Positions 39,391 to 46,973 of a stretch of DNA of 46,973 nucleotides are shown here, in pieces (the first letter of the stretch is position 1; every line of letters begins with the position of its first letter). Origin of the DNA: JAGOVB01 sp964577365 (GTDB lineage Bacteria; Patescibacteriota; Minisyncoccia; Phycocordibacterales; PALSA-1337); NCBI GenBank assembly GCA_964577365.1, contig CAZNYP010000007.1, positions 1 to 46,973 on the forward strand, read 5' to 3'. The position numbers and the translations under genes were made by a program. The notes beneath the pieces were generated by a model that did no database searches, had not been told where the DNA came from, and saw only the letters and a program-made list of their open reading frames with translations.

Positions 39391-41166
39391 ATGTTAAGCA
39401 CATTCGTCCGTAGTAATCCGCTCGTGTACCTATTTCGAGCCACATGGAAGTATTCCGCAGGCAATCACCGCAGTATATATCTGTATTGGTTTTTGTTTAT
39501 GTGCGGCAACATATCGACGTTGTTCCTCGAGCCATTCCTCACGGCAAAGATGATGAATGTCATTCAGAGTGAAGGAATCACGCCAAAGAGCCTGAAGACA
39601 TTACTCATCCTCCTCGCCGGGTCAGTCATGGCCACCATTTTCTTTTGGTTGTGTCATGCGCCGGCTCGAGTCATCGAGCTCTCAAATGCCTTTAAGGCTC
39701 GTATGAATTACAGGCATGACCTGATTCAGGGGGTACTTAACCTACCACTCGAATGGCATGTAGATCATCACACTGGTGAGACTACCGACAAGATTGAGAA
39801 AGGGACAAATGGCCTCTACAATTTTGCTGAGGATACCTTTATGGTTATCTACGCCGCAGTTGAGCTTACTATCAGTCTGGGTATGCTCATCTACTTTAGC
39901 CATTCGGCGGGAGTCATCGTGGTTGGTATGATGTGTGTGAGTGCGTGGATCACCATTCGCTTTGACACGGTGCTCATCGAACAGTACAGGCAGTTGAGTA
40001 AGTCAGAAAACAACATTTCGGAGCGCGTCGTCGACGCTATCAGTAATATCTCAACTCTTATCATTCTCCGAGTGGAACGGATTGTCTTTAAATCCATCAT
40101 GCATATGGTCAGGAAACCATATGAGCTGGACCGGAGGAAGAATACTCTTTCGGAAACAAAGTGGGGACTAACAGGTCTCTGCTGCCGGCTCACGACTGCG
40201 CTCGTGCTGGGGTTTTACTTCTGGCATCATTCGCAGTCTGCACAGGCGGTGCTCATCGGGAGTGTTTTTCTCCTCATTAACTATCTCAACCGTATTGAAC
40301 AAACATTCTTTCGGTTTACAGGGATGTACGGTGATATCATCAAGCAGCGTGCTCGAGTCAGTAATGCCGAGACGCTTTCGGATGACTTCATCCAAGGTGG
40401 CATGACAAATCATGTGCTACCTGAGAATTGGCAGGAGTTGCGAGTCGAAGGACTTTCTTTTTCCTACCATTCTGAAACCGAAGGAGATCCACACATCGAC
40501 GATGTTTCGTTTACTCTGAGAAAGGGTAGACGCATTGCACTCGTTGGACCGAGTGGAAGTGGTAAGACCACGCTCCTGAAATTGATCCGTGATCTCTACC
40601 ATCCCGACAAAGGGACGGTGAGTGTCGACGGAGAAATCATTCCACACGGATTCGGGGGCATCGCCCAAAAAGTGACCCTCGTTCCGCAGGATCCAGAAAT
40701 CATGGCGACTACGGTCGAGACCAACATCACACTCGGCGCAGAGTATGACTCCGAGACCGTGCGTCGATTCACCGACATGGCTTGCTTCACTGAAGTGGTC
40801 GATCGTCTCCCAAAAGGGATGCAGTCTTCCACAAAAGAAAAAGGAGTCAATCTGAGTGGTGGTCAGAGACAACGTCTCGCCCTGACTCGTGGACTTCTCG
40901 CTTGCCTCGATAAGGATCTCGTCCTGCTCGACGAGCCGACGAGTAGCCTCGACACAGCAACTGAACGGAGAGTGTATCAAAACATTTTCCGAGAGTTTAA
41001 AGATCAGGTCATCGTGTCGTCCATCCATCGACTCCACCTCCTCCCGCTCTTTCACGAGGTCTGGATGTTTCAAGATGGCAAGATTATTGCGAAAGGCACG
41101 TTGCAAGAGCTGCTCATTAGTTGTCCGGAGTTCCGGACCTTGTGGGAGCAATACCGTGAGGTCTAG
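39391..41166 (+). CDS. ABC exporter, fused membrane and ATPase domains
   Basis: 591 residues, a multidrug/lipid type half-transporter that should work as a dimer. The membrane domain (about 20-325) has six helices. The ATPase has Walker A LVGPSGSGKTT, Q-loop LVPQDPEI, signature NLSGGQRQRLALTRGL, Walker B LVLLDEPTSSLD and an H-loop histidine in SSIHRLHLL. The start is preceded by AAGGAAAG (39381-39388), a Shine-Dalgarno-like run that core genes here lack. Codon use is more mixed than in neighbouring genes (fewer CTC/ATC runs, more CTG/GTG), suggesting transfer. Expression is probably controlled by the attenuator upstream; a strong terminator isolates it. Confidence 0.92.
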   Translation: MLSTFVRSNPLVYLFRATWKYSAGNHRSIYLYWFLFMCGNISTLFLEPFLTAKMMNVIQSEGITPKSLKTLLILLAGSVMATIFFWLCHAPARVIELSNAFKARMNYRHDLIQGVLNLPLEWHVDHHTGETTDKIEKGTNGLYNFAEDTFMVIYAAVELTISLGMLIYFSHSAGVIVVGMMCVSAWITIRFDTVLIEQYRQLSKSENNISERVVDAISNISTLIILRVERIVFKSIMHMVRKPYELDRRKNTLSETKWGLTGLCCRLTTALVLGFYFWHHSQSAQAVLIGSVFLLINYLNRIEQTFFRFTGMYGDIIKQRARVSNAETLSDDFIQGGMTNHVLPENWQELRVEGLSFSYHSETEGDPHIDDVSFTLRKGRRIALVGPSGSGKTTLLKLIRDLYHPDKGTVSVDGEIIPHGFGGIAQKVTLVPQDPEIMATTVETNITLGAEYDSETVRRFTDMACFTEVVDRLPKGMQSSTKEKGVNLSGGQRQRLALTRGLLACLDKDLVLLDEPTSSLDTATERRVYQNIFREFKDQVIVSSIHRLHLLPLFHEVWMFQDGKIIAKGTLQELLISCPEFRTLWEQYREV

Positions 41167-41182
41167 CAACGTTTTTACACAA

Positions 41183-41208
41183 GGCACCGCTTCGCGCGGT
41201 GCCTTTTT
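41183..41208 (+). terminator. Strong intrinsic terminator of the ABC exporter
   Basis: GGCACCGC (41183-41190), loop TTCGC, GCGGTGCC (41196-41203), then TTTTTCTT. This is a textbook rho-independent terminator. Confidence 0.9.
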
Positions 41209-41291
41209 CTTGCTCAGATTTTACTTTTTAGGGCGACCCATTTGCAGCAGGGGAGGGGAGCTTTCCTCTTTGTCTTTTTCTTATTTTAGAG

Positions 41292-41297
41292 TAGACT
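41292..41297 (+). promoter_or_regulatory. -10 of gatB, leaderless
   Basis: TAGACT (41292-41297), 7 bases before the ATG at 41305. The hexamer is a weak match, but its position fits the pattern of the other core genes. Confidence 0.4.
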
Positions 41298-41304
41298 ACG
41301 ATAT

Positions 41305-42714
41305 ATGAATGAATACAAAGCTACCATCGGTCTCGAGATCCATGCCGAGCTCAAGACAAAATCAAAAATGTTCTGTGCATGTAAAAATGATCCGGATACT
41401 GATGAGGCCAACACTCACATCTGTCCCGTGTGTATGGGTCATCCTGGAACTCTTCCAGTACTAAACAAAGAAGCGATCAAACATGTCTTGCGAGTTGGAA
41501 CTGCAGTGAATGGAACCATTGCAAACTTTACTGAGTGGGATCGAAAGAATTATTTTTATCCAGACATTCCAAAAGGATATCAAATCAGTCAGTACAAATA
41601 TCCACTCGTGAGTGGCGGAGAATTGGCTGGTGTAAAAATCACTCGTATACATTTGGAAGAAGACACCGCGAGTTCGACACATGATCAGCACGATACAAAA
41701 AGTCTCGTGAACTTTAATCGTGCCGGAGTTCCACTCATGGAGCTCGTGACCGAACCAGTCATCAGGAGTGGGGAACAAGCTGCAAACTTTGCAAAAGAAC
41801 TCCAACTACTTTTGCGATACCTCGGTGCCGGAAATGCAAATCTCGAAAAAGGTGAGATGCGTGTCGAGGCAAACATCTCAGTTTCAAAAACCGAAAAGTT
41901 TGGAACAAAGACTGAAGTCAAAAATCTGAACTCTTTCAAGGCAGTTGAAAAAGCAATCGCATTCGAAATCGAGCGACAGATCGCTGTACTCGAATCAGGA
42001 GAAAAAGTAGTTCAGGAAACTCGTGGATGGGATGAAAACAAGAGCAAGACTTTTTCACAGCGAGTAAAAGAAGACTCACATGACTATCGATATTTTCCAG
42101 ATCCTGATCTACCAAAATTGTTCATCAGTGAAATACCAGAATTTAGCAATCTCGCACTGCCTGAGCTCCCATGGGAAAAGCGCACACGTCTCATAAAAGA
42201 TTTTTCACTCACAGAAAAAGAAGCAGAGATCATGGTCACTGACACAGAAGTTGGAAATTATTTCGAATCAGTTGTCGCAATACTTAAGGATGCAAAGCTC
42301 GTAAAGCTCGCGACGAACTATATCGTCTCTGACTACCTCGGTCTCCTCAAGAAGAGCGACAAAACCATCACTGCTATCACTCCAGAAAAATTTGCTGAGC
42401 TCATTTCGATCACTGCGGCAGGCACACTTTCATCACGCGGAGCAAAGGATGTACTCAAAGTCATGTTCGAAGAGGGAGGAAAAGCACAGGAAATCGCTGT
42501 TTCACGAAACATTATCCAGAAAAATGACACTGAAGAATTGAGAAAAATAGCAGAGAAAATCGTGTCAGAAAGCCCTACAGTAGTAGCTGATTTCAAGGCC
42601 GGAAAAGCATCGGTCTTCCAGTACTTCATAGGTCAGGCAATGAAGGCCACAAAAGGGTCAGCAAACCCAGAGGTAATGAAGGCGATCTTTGAGGAGATAC
42701 TAGGGGTAAAATAA
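41305..42714 (+). CDS. gatB: Asp-tRNA(Asn)/Glu-tRNA(Gln) amidotransferase subunit B
   Basis: Kinase and tRNA-binding subunit of GatCAB, which converts mischarged Glu-tRNA(Gln) or Asp-tRNA(Asn) to the amidated form. The cradle domain is evident: IGLEIHAELKTKSKMFCAC and HICPVCMGHPGTLPVLN (two cysteine pairs for zinc), RKNYFYPDIPKGYQISQ, VNFNRAGVPLMELVTEP, TEVKNLNSFKAVEKAI and DSHDYRYFPDPDLP. The C-terminal YqeY-like tail ends with KATKGSANPEVMKAIFEE. At 469 residues it is full length. gatA and gatC are not adjacent. Confidence 0.97.
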   Translation: MNEYKATIGLEIHAELKTKSKMFCACKNDPDTDEANTHICPVCMGHPGTLPVLNKEAIKHVLRVGTAVNGTIANFTEWDRKNYFYPDIPKGYQISQYKYPLVSGGELAGVKITRIHLEEDTASSTHDQHDTKSLVNFNRAGVPLMELVTEPVIRSGEQAANFAKELQLLLRYLGAGNANLEKGEMRVEANISVSKTEKFGTKTEVKNLNSFKAVEKAIAFEIERQIAVLESGEKVVQETRGWDENKSKTFSQRVKEDSHDYRYFPDPDLPKLFISEIPEFSNLALPELPWEKRTRLIKDFSLTEKEAEIMVTDTEVGNYFESVVAILKDAKLVKLATNYIVSDYLGLLKKSDKTITAITPEKFAELISITAAGTLSSRGAKDVLKVMFEEGGKAQEIAVSRNIIQKNDTEELRKIAEKIVSESPTVVADFKAGKASVFQYFIGQAMKATKGSANPEVMKAIFEEILGVK

Positions 42715-42731
42715 TCTCGTTGTGCCGAGAT
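42714..42731 (+). terminator. Hairpin after gatB
   Basis: ATCTCG (42714-42719), loop TTGTGC, CGAGAT (42726-42731), starting on the last base of the stop codon, followed by AGCCTTGTTTTA. Confidence 0.5.
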
Positions 42732-43065
42732 AGCCTTGTTTTACAACATATCTCGTCACTCCAGGGGTTTGGATAAGGGAGGGTACTAGGCAGGTTTTGT
42801 CTAAAGTTTTGGATGGGGTGGGGTAATGGTTGAAATAGAAAGGGCCCTCTGTTGTAGGGGTCTTTTTGGTGCTTCCTAGGTCAGATTTTGGGATGAAGAT
42901 AGCCTATAAATGAGCGTGAATTTTTGTCTTAACTTTTGTCAAAAATTTGGGTAGAGTTTTTAACTAAAACTGGAAGTGGGATGACTCTCAAGTTATCCCC
43001 ATTTATCAACGTATCTCGGCTATAATCTCGGCAAGTCTCAGGTTATAATTTATGTAAACAAATTT
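42732..43065 (+). promoter_or_regulatory. Intergenic region before the giant surface protein
   Basis: No convincing gene; the only frame noted is 14 codons long. A second terminator-like hairpin, GGGCCCT (42842-42848) with AGGGGTC (42856-42862) and TTTTT, is followed by two perfect -10 boxes, TATAAT at 43021-43026 and 43044-43049. The direct repeat ATCTCGGC (43013-43020 and 43025-43032) flanks and overlaps the first -10, with a looser copy, GTCTCAGG, at 43035-43042. Confidence 0.5.
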
Positions 43066-46000
43066 ATGCCGGAACCAGTAGTTATCAATGGCAAAAAGTT
43101 CATCACTTCAAAAGAGGCTGCTCGCCTCACTGGTTATGCTCGCGACTATGTCGGGCAACTCGTTCGAATGGGTAAGGTCGAGGGTAAGGTGGTAGAGAAG
43201 GTTCTTTTTGTAAATGAAGAATCACTCCTTGCACACGTTGCACTCAAAAACTCAAATACAAAGGTAGTAGAGAATTCTTTCAAAACTGCCCTCGCTGCAA
43301 AACTAGCTTCTGCTATTGCAGTAAAGAAAAATGTATCGACTCTTATATACAACCAGACTGATGGTTCGAACTTCCTTCCAAAGATCTCAAAGGTTAATGT
43401 CAAAAAAGCTGAACCAGTTGTTGCTCCAAAAAAGCTAGTTTCAAAATATGCAAAAGTCTCTCCAGCAAAAGAAGTTGCAGCACGTGTCGCTCCGTACGCT
43501 GACGCATTGGGCAAAGTCGGTTCATACGCGATAAAGCATGCAATCGGTTTTGCGATTTTGTTTGCGGTACTCACCACTAGTTATGCGAGTATCCAAACTC
43601 CAGATTTATTTTTCAGTAGAGTCTCAGAGATCATTTCTCAGTCATCACGACAAAATGCAATCACTTCAGACACTGACGCCCAGGTCGCGAGTGTCTTTAG
43701 CCCATTCAATTCTTTCGCTCAAAAGTTGAATCACAATATAAACGAATTCTTTGGTATTGGTGGAGAGGGTACTACGATCGTCCAACTTCCATCAAAAGTC
43801 CAGGTCGCGACGACTACAGTGGTAAAAGAAATTGTGCGTGATATCGGTACCACTACTGTTGTGCAGTACATCACTGCTCGACCTACCATCACTGCTGCGC
43901 CGGTAGCGGGGGATTCAGTGCTTGCTACAGAATTTCAAAATTACAAAATATTTCAGCAAAATCAGCTCGAAGGAATATTCGATAGCATCCGACGAGGTCG
44001 AAGCACATCTTCGACTGGTGGAGATACGATAAACAATTACAACGCGACAGGAACAACCACTCTCACAAACCTCACGGTAGAAAATACTTCTACCTCGACT
44101 ATTCCTAGTCTCAATATCACCTCATCACTTACTTTAAACGGTGATACCATCACAGACCTCGTCGGATCCGGTCTCGAGATCTCAAACGGTGTACTCACTG
44201 CCACTGCTGGTTCTGGGTTTTCAACAACCTCTGCAAACTATCACTTCGACAATCGTCTCGCTGCAACAACAACACTCAACAACCTCACTACACTCCGAGG
44301 TCTAACCGATATCATTGCGACAAATGCAACTGTCACCAACCTCACCATCGGCTCAGACTATATAACTGATATCACAGGATCAGGACTCACAGTGACAAAC
44401 GGGGCTCTCACCGTCTCTGGCGCAAGTGGTTTCTCTACCACCTCAGCAGACTACTGGGAAACCACACAGTCACGATGGTCAACATCATCAGATAGCCTCG
44501 CTTTTGATACCCGCCTCGCTGCTACCACCACTCTTAACAATCTCACTACACTTCGAGGCCTCACTGATATCATTGCGACAAATGCGACTGTCACTACTCT
44601 CGCAATCGGTTCAGACTATATAACTGATCTCACGGGCTCAGGTCTCGTCGTGACAAACGGAGCACTCACTGTAGATAGTTCGGGAAATTGGGCAACTACC
44701 TCAGATTCATACGCTTTTGACACCCGCCTTGCCGCTACCACCACCCTCAACAACATCACCACCCTCGGTAGTCTCTCTCTTCCAATCACTCAAACTACAG
44801 GAACACTCTCTGTATCACGAGGAGGAACAGGCCAGACTTCATTTGGACAGGGATGGCTTTCATCTGATGGCACTACCATCACTTCATCTACATCACCAAC
44901 TGTCGCATACATCACTGCGACTTCGACTACTGCGACTTCTACCTTCCCACTCCTTTCTACAAACGCACTCACTATAAACGGCCAGTACTTTACCAGTCTC
45001 TGGAGTACCACCACCGACAGCCTCGCTTTTGATACACGCCTCGCTGCTACCACCACTCTCAACAACATCACCACACTCCAGGGGCTCACCGACTTGATTT
45101 CAACTCGAGCAACCACGACAAATGCGACCTCTACGAACTTCTTCGCAACTCTTGCCTCTACTACAAATATATTTGTTGGAAACAACCTTAGTATCGGTAC
45201 ATCTTCACAGTCAGCAAGTATCAATATTGAGCGACCTGACGGACTGAACGCGCTCTTTTTGGGTAGAAGTGGAGCTGGTGGGTCAACTCTGGGTATAAAT
45301 TTCGCGGGGGGCATTCCTACGCTTAGTCCGACAGCAGGCGCTTTAAATATCGCAAGTCAACTCACAGATGCTTCAATAAAAACAATGCGATTGACCTTTG
45401 CTCACTACAATGCAGTCACGAGTGGTCAGATCTGTGCTGTGGTAGGCGGGACGGACGCGACATCGAACTCGATCGGTATTGGAGGAGGATCAGCAGGGTG
45501 TAACTCTGCAACAAACGTAGCGCTATATACAGCATCAGACACGACCACAACCACTGGAACTGTAGGTTTTGTTCTAAACAATCTCCAAAATGTTGGAATC
45601 GGAACCCAGACTCCGACTGCGCGATTAAATGTTCAAGGACGTTCAGGTTCTACAACCGATATCTTCACTGTCGCTTCTTCTACCGGTGCAGAGCTATTTA
45701 TAGTAAAAAGTACTGGAAATGTCGGCGTAGGTACATCTACACCTACACAGGCATTTTCTGTAAACGGAAATGTCTGGATCACTGGAAATGCTACCTCATC
45801 TACATTTACCGCAACCTCTACTACCGCTACCTCTACACTCCCACTCCTCTCTACAAATGCGCTCAGTCTAAATGGTACATACGTAACCAGCCTCTGGGGC
45901 ACCACCTCAGACTCATACGCTTTTGATACCCGCCTTGCCGCTACCACCACACTCAATAACCTCACGAAAATAGGAACTCAGTCTACCTTTGCGTTTACAA

Positions 46001-46973
46001 ACGCAACTGGATCATCTCTGTACCTCACTTCACTCAACTGTACGACAAACAACAATGGCGGAAAGATTACCACCGATTCTAGTGGACAGCTCGTCTGTGC
46101 AAATGATCAGACTGGTTCAGGAGGAAGTGGAGGAGGGACAGATGTAAACTGGACATTTATAAACGGATCAGGTATCGCAGTCTCAACCACTTCAAACCAG
46201 GTGGTTATCGGCGCTTCTGCAACATCTACTTCACAAAAGTTGGAGGTTACTGGTGGTATATATCTAAATGGAAGTCTAGGGATAGGTACCACTTCACCCG
46301 CATATCCGTTGTCAGTAAACGGAAATGCATTTGTTACTGGCCAAGTCATTGCTTCATACTTTAGCGCAACTTCAACAAATGCAACCTCTACACTCCCAAG
46401 TCTATCGACAACGAATCTCGCCGTCGGCTCAGACTACATCACCGACCTCACGGGTACAGGGCTTTCTATCGTAAATGGTGTGTTGACTGCTACAAATGAA
46501 GGTACATGGGCGACTACCTCAGACTCATACGCTTTTGATACACGCCTCGCAGCAACAACCACCCTCAACAACATCACCACGCTACTAGGTCTCACCGACT
46601 TGATCTCAACTCGAGCAACCACGACAAATGCGACAAGTACTTCACTTTATGTAACCACTCTCGGAATCGGCTCAGACTATATAACAGATCTTACCGGTAC
46701 AAATCTCTCTATCGTAAACGGCGCACTCACTGCAGCTGATCTCACTTTCTCTACCACCTCAGCAGACTACTGGGAGACTACTCAGTCACGATGGTCAACA
46801 TCATCAGACAGCCTCGCTTTTGACACCCGCCTTGCCGCTACCACCACCCTCAACAACATCACCACCCTCGGTAGTCTCTCTCTTCCAATCACTCAAACTA
46901 CAGGAACACTCTCTGTATCACGAGGAGGAACAGGCCAGACTTCATTTGGACAGGGATGGCTTTCATCTGATGG
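43066..46973 (+). CDS. Giant HTH-anchored, tail-fibre-like surface protein (3' end outside window)
   Basis: One frame stays open for 1302 codons to the window edge. Residues about 7-50 (KFITSKEAARLTGYARDYVG then QLVRMGKVEG) look like a MerR/excisionase-type helix-turn-helix. A basic linker follows, then one membrane segment (about 157-178: HAIGFAILFAVLTTSYASI). The rest is Thr/Ser/Asn-rich and repetitive, predicted outside the cell. Recurrent units are FDTRLAATTTLNN (seven copies), IGSDYITDLTGSGL (about five), GIGT..P followed by L.VNG (about four) and SRGGTGQTSFGQG (two). The last two motifs are common in phage tail fibres and trimeric adhesins. A role in host attachment is inferred. The frame fits TATAAT at 43044 with a short leader. 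Confidence 0.8.
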   Translation, partial: MPEPVVINGKKFITSKEAARLTGYARDYVGQLVRMGKVEGKVVEKVLFVNEESLLAHVALKNSNTKVVENSFKTALAAKLASAIAVKKNVSTLIYNQTDGSNFLPKISKVNVKKAEPVVAPKKLVSKYAKVSPAKEVAARVAPYADALGKVGSYAIKHAIGFAILFAVLTTSYASIQTPDLFFSRVSEIISQSSRQNAITSDTDAQVASVFSPFNSFAQKLNHNINEFFGIGGEGTTIVQLPSKVQVATTTVVKEIVRDIGTTTVVQYITARPTITAAPVAGDSVLATEFQNYKIFQQNQLEGIFDSIRRGRSTSSTGGDTINNYNATGTTTLTNLTVENTSTSTIPSLNITSSLTLNGDTITDLVGSGLEISNGVLTATAGSGFSTTSANYHFDNRLAATTTLNNLTTLRGLTDIIATNATVTNLTIGSDYITDITGSGLTVTNGALTVSGASGFSTTSADYWETTQSRWSTSSDSLAFDTRLAATTTLNNLTTLRGLTDIIATNATVTTLAIGSDYITDLTGSGLVVTNGALTVDSSGNWATTSDSYAFDTRLAATTTLNNITTLGSLSLPITQTTGTLSVSRGGTGQTSFGQGWLSSDGTTITSSTSPTVAYITATSTTATSTFPLLSTNALTINGQYFTSLWSTTTDSLAFDTRLAATTTLNNITTLQGLTDLISTRATTTNATSTNFFATLASTTNIFVGNNLSIGTSSQSASINIERPDGLNALFLGRSGAGGSTLGINFAGGIPTLSPTAGALNIASQLTDASIKTMRLTFAHYNAVTSGQICAVVGGTDATSNSIGIGGGSAGCNSATNVALYTASDTTTTTGTVGFVLNNLQNVGIGTQTPTARLNVQGRSGSTTDIFTVASSTGAELFIVKSTGNVGVGTSTPTQAFSVNGNVWITGNATSSTFTATSTTATSTLPLLSTNALSLNGTYVTSLWGTTSDSYAFDTRLAATTTLNNLTKIGTQSTFAFTNATGSSLYLTSLNCTTNNNGGKITTDSSGQLVCANDQTGSGGSGGGTDVNWTFINGSGIAVSTTSNQVVIGASATSTSQKLEVTGGIYLNGSLGIGTTSPAYPLSVNGNAFVTGQVIASYFSATSTNATSTLPSLSTTNLAVGSDYITDLTGTGLSIVNGVLTATNEGTWATTSDSYAFDTRLAATTTLNNITTLLGLTDLISTRATTTNATSTSLYVTTLGIGSDYITDLTGTNLSIVNGALTAADLTFSTTSADYWETTQSRWSTSSDSLAFDTRLAATTTLNNITTLGSLSLPITQTTGTLSVSRGGTGQTSFGQGWLSSD
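44712..44870 (+). repeat. 159-base perfect direct repeat, copy 1
   Basis: Identical to 46815-46973 base for base, 2103 bases apart and in the same reading frame. It encodes FDTRLAATTTLNN, a linker and SRGGTGQTSFGQGWLSSDG. Confidence 0.97.
46815..46973 (+). repeat. 159-base perfect direct repeat, copy 2, cut by the window end
   Basis: Identity to 44712-44870 continues to the last base of the window, so the true repeat may be longer. Sequence upstream (46748-46814) is also nearly identical to 44430-44501, showing mosaic reuse of repeat blocks. Confidence 0.97.

Noticed and set aside
42985..43012. DnaA-box-like sequence (GTTATCCCC, TTATCAACG)
   Set aside because: Only a partial match to TTATCCACA, no cluster of boxes and no dnaA or dnaN nearby, so an origin is not supported.
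43146..46622. Several minus-strand open frames across the giant protein gene (for example 44790-45314)
   Set aside because: They repeat Val/Ser-rich shadows of the Thr/Ser codon pattern on the plus strand and have no start signals. The plus-strand frame is continuous for 1302 codons.
1..46973. CRISPR array, transposase or insertion sequence
   Set aside because: No regularly spaced short repeats, no transposase motifs and no terminal inverted repeats with target duplications were seen. The only extensive repeats are coding repeats in the giant protein.
1..46973. UGA recoded as glycine
   Set aside because: All recognisable proteins end properly at TGA, TAA or TAG, conserved glycines are GGN and Trp is TGG, so the code is standard.
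43066..46973. Prophage tail-fibre gene
   Set aside because: Fibre-like motifs are present, but no other phage genes are found; the HTH and single membrane helix point to a cellular surface protein.

Overview
The window looks like part of the genome of a candidate-phyla-radiation bacterium (Patescibacteria), most likely of the Parcubacteria type. The evidence is circumstantial: very compact genes joined by ATGA or TAATG overlaps, shortened core proteins (a 735-residue SecA, a shortened MurB), many glycosyltransferases, a lone VirD4/TraG-like ATPase, and a giant repetitive surface protein. TGA is used as a stop and TGG as Trp, so the UGA-glycine lineages are excluded.

The most striking feature is at the left edge. 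The 16S rRNA 3' end keeps helix 45 and its GGAA tetraloop, but the tail that normally carries the anti-Shine-Dalgarno (GAUCACCUCCUUA in E. coli) reads GAUUAUUUCAAAU. In agreement with this, most single genes and operon-leading genes here have a -10 hexamer 5 to 9 bases before the start codon, as expected for leaderless mRNA, and genes inside operons start at stop-start overlaps. The few starts with Shine-Dalgarno-like purine runs belong to orphan genes.

Layout. 1-780: 16S end, terminator overlapped by a perfect consensus promoter, small membrane protein, tRNA-Ile(GAT); no 23S follows. 790-5664: orphan gene, membrane protein, pyruvate kinase, RadC, small protein, divergent MurD. 5661-11658 (minus): a PLP enzyme, then a peptidoglycan-precursor operon read from the right: ATP-grasp ligase, NlpC/P60-like protein, MraY, arginyltransferase-like protein, MurC/Mpl ligase, NUDIX hydrolase. 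A 54-residue LysW-like zinc ribbon lies on the plus strand between them. 11687-16102: RsmI, orphan minus-strand gene, small membrane protein, putative glycoside hydrolase, a structured orphan transcript, TraG-like ATPase. 16104-24917 (plus): eight glycosyltransferases and one FkbM methyltransferase. 24850-31381 (minus): GT2 (broken by a 100-N gap), asparagine synthase, three methyltransferases and a Wzt/Wzm-type polysaccharide ABC exporter. 31437-33812: O-antigen-ligase-like protein with TPRs. Together these form a surface-polysaccharide locus. 33820-39155: structured leader, MurB, SecA, AI-2E-type permease, Obg. 39196-41208: a 33-codon leader peptide, terminator/antiterminator and ABC exporter, arranged like ribosome-mediated attenuation. 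41305-42714: GatB. 43066-46973: a giant open-ended protein with a cytoplasmic helix-turn-helix, one membrane segment and a Thr/Ser-rich phage-tail-fibre-like repeat region, which runs off the window inside a 159-base perfect repeat.

The best candidates for something undescribed are the lost anti-Shine-Dalgarno with leaderless starts, the attenuator in front of the ABC exporter, and the HTH-anchored giant adhesin.
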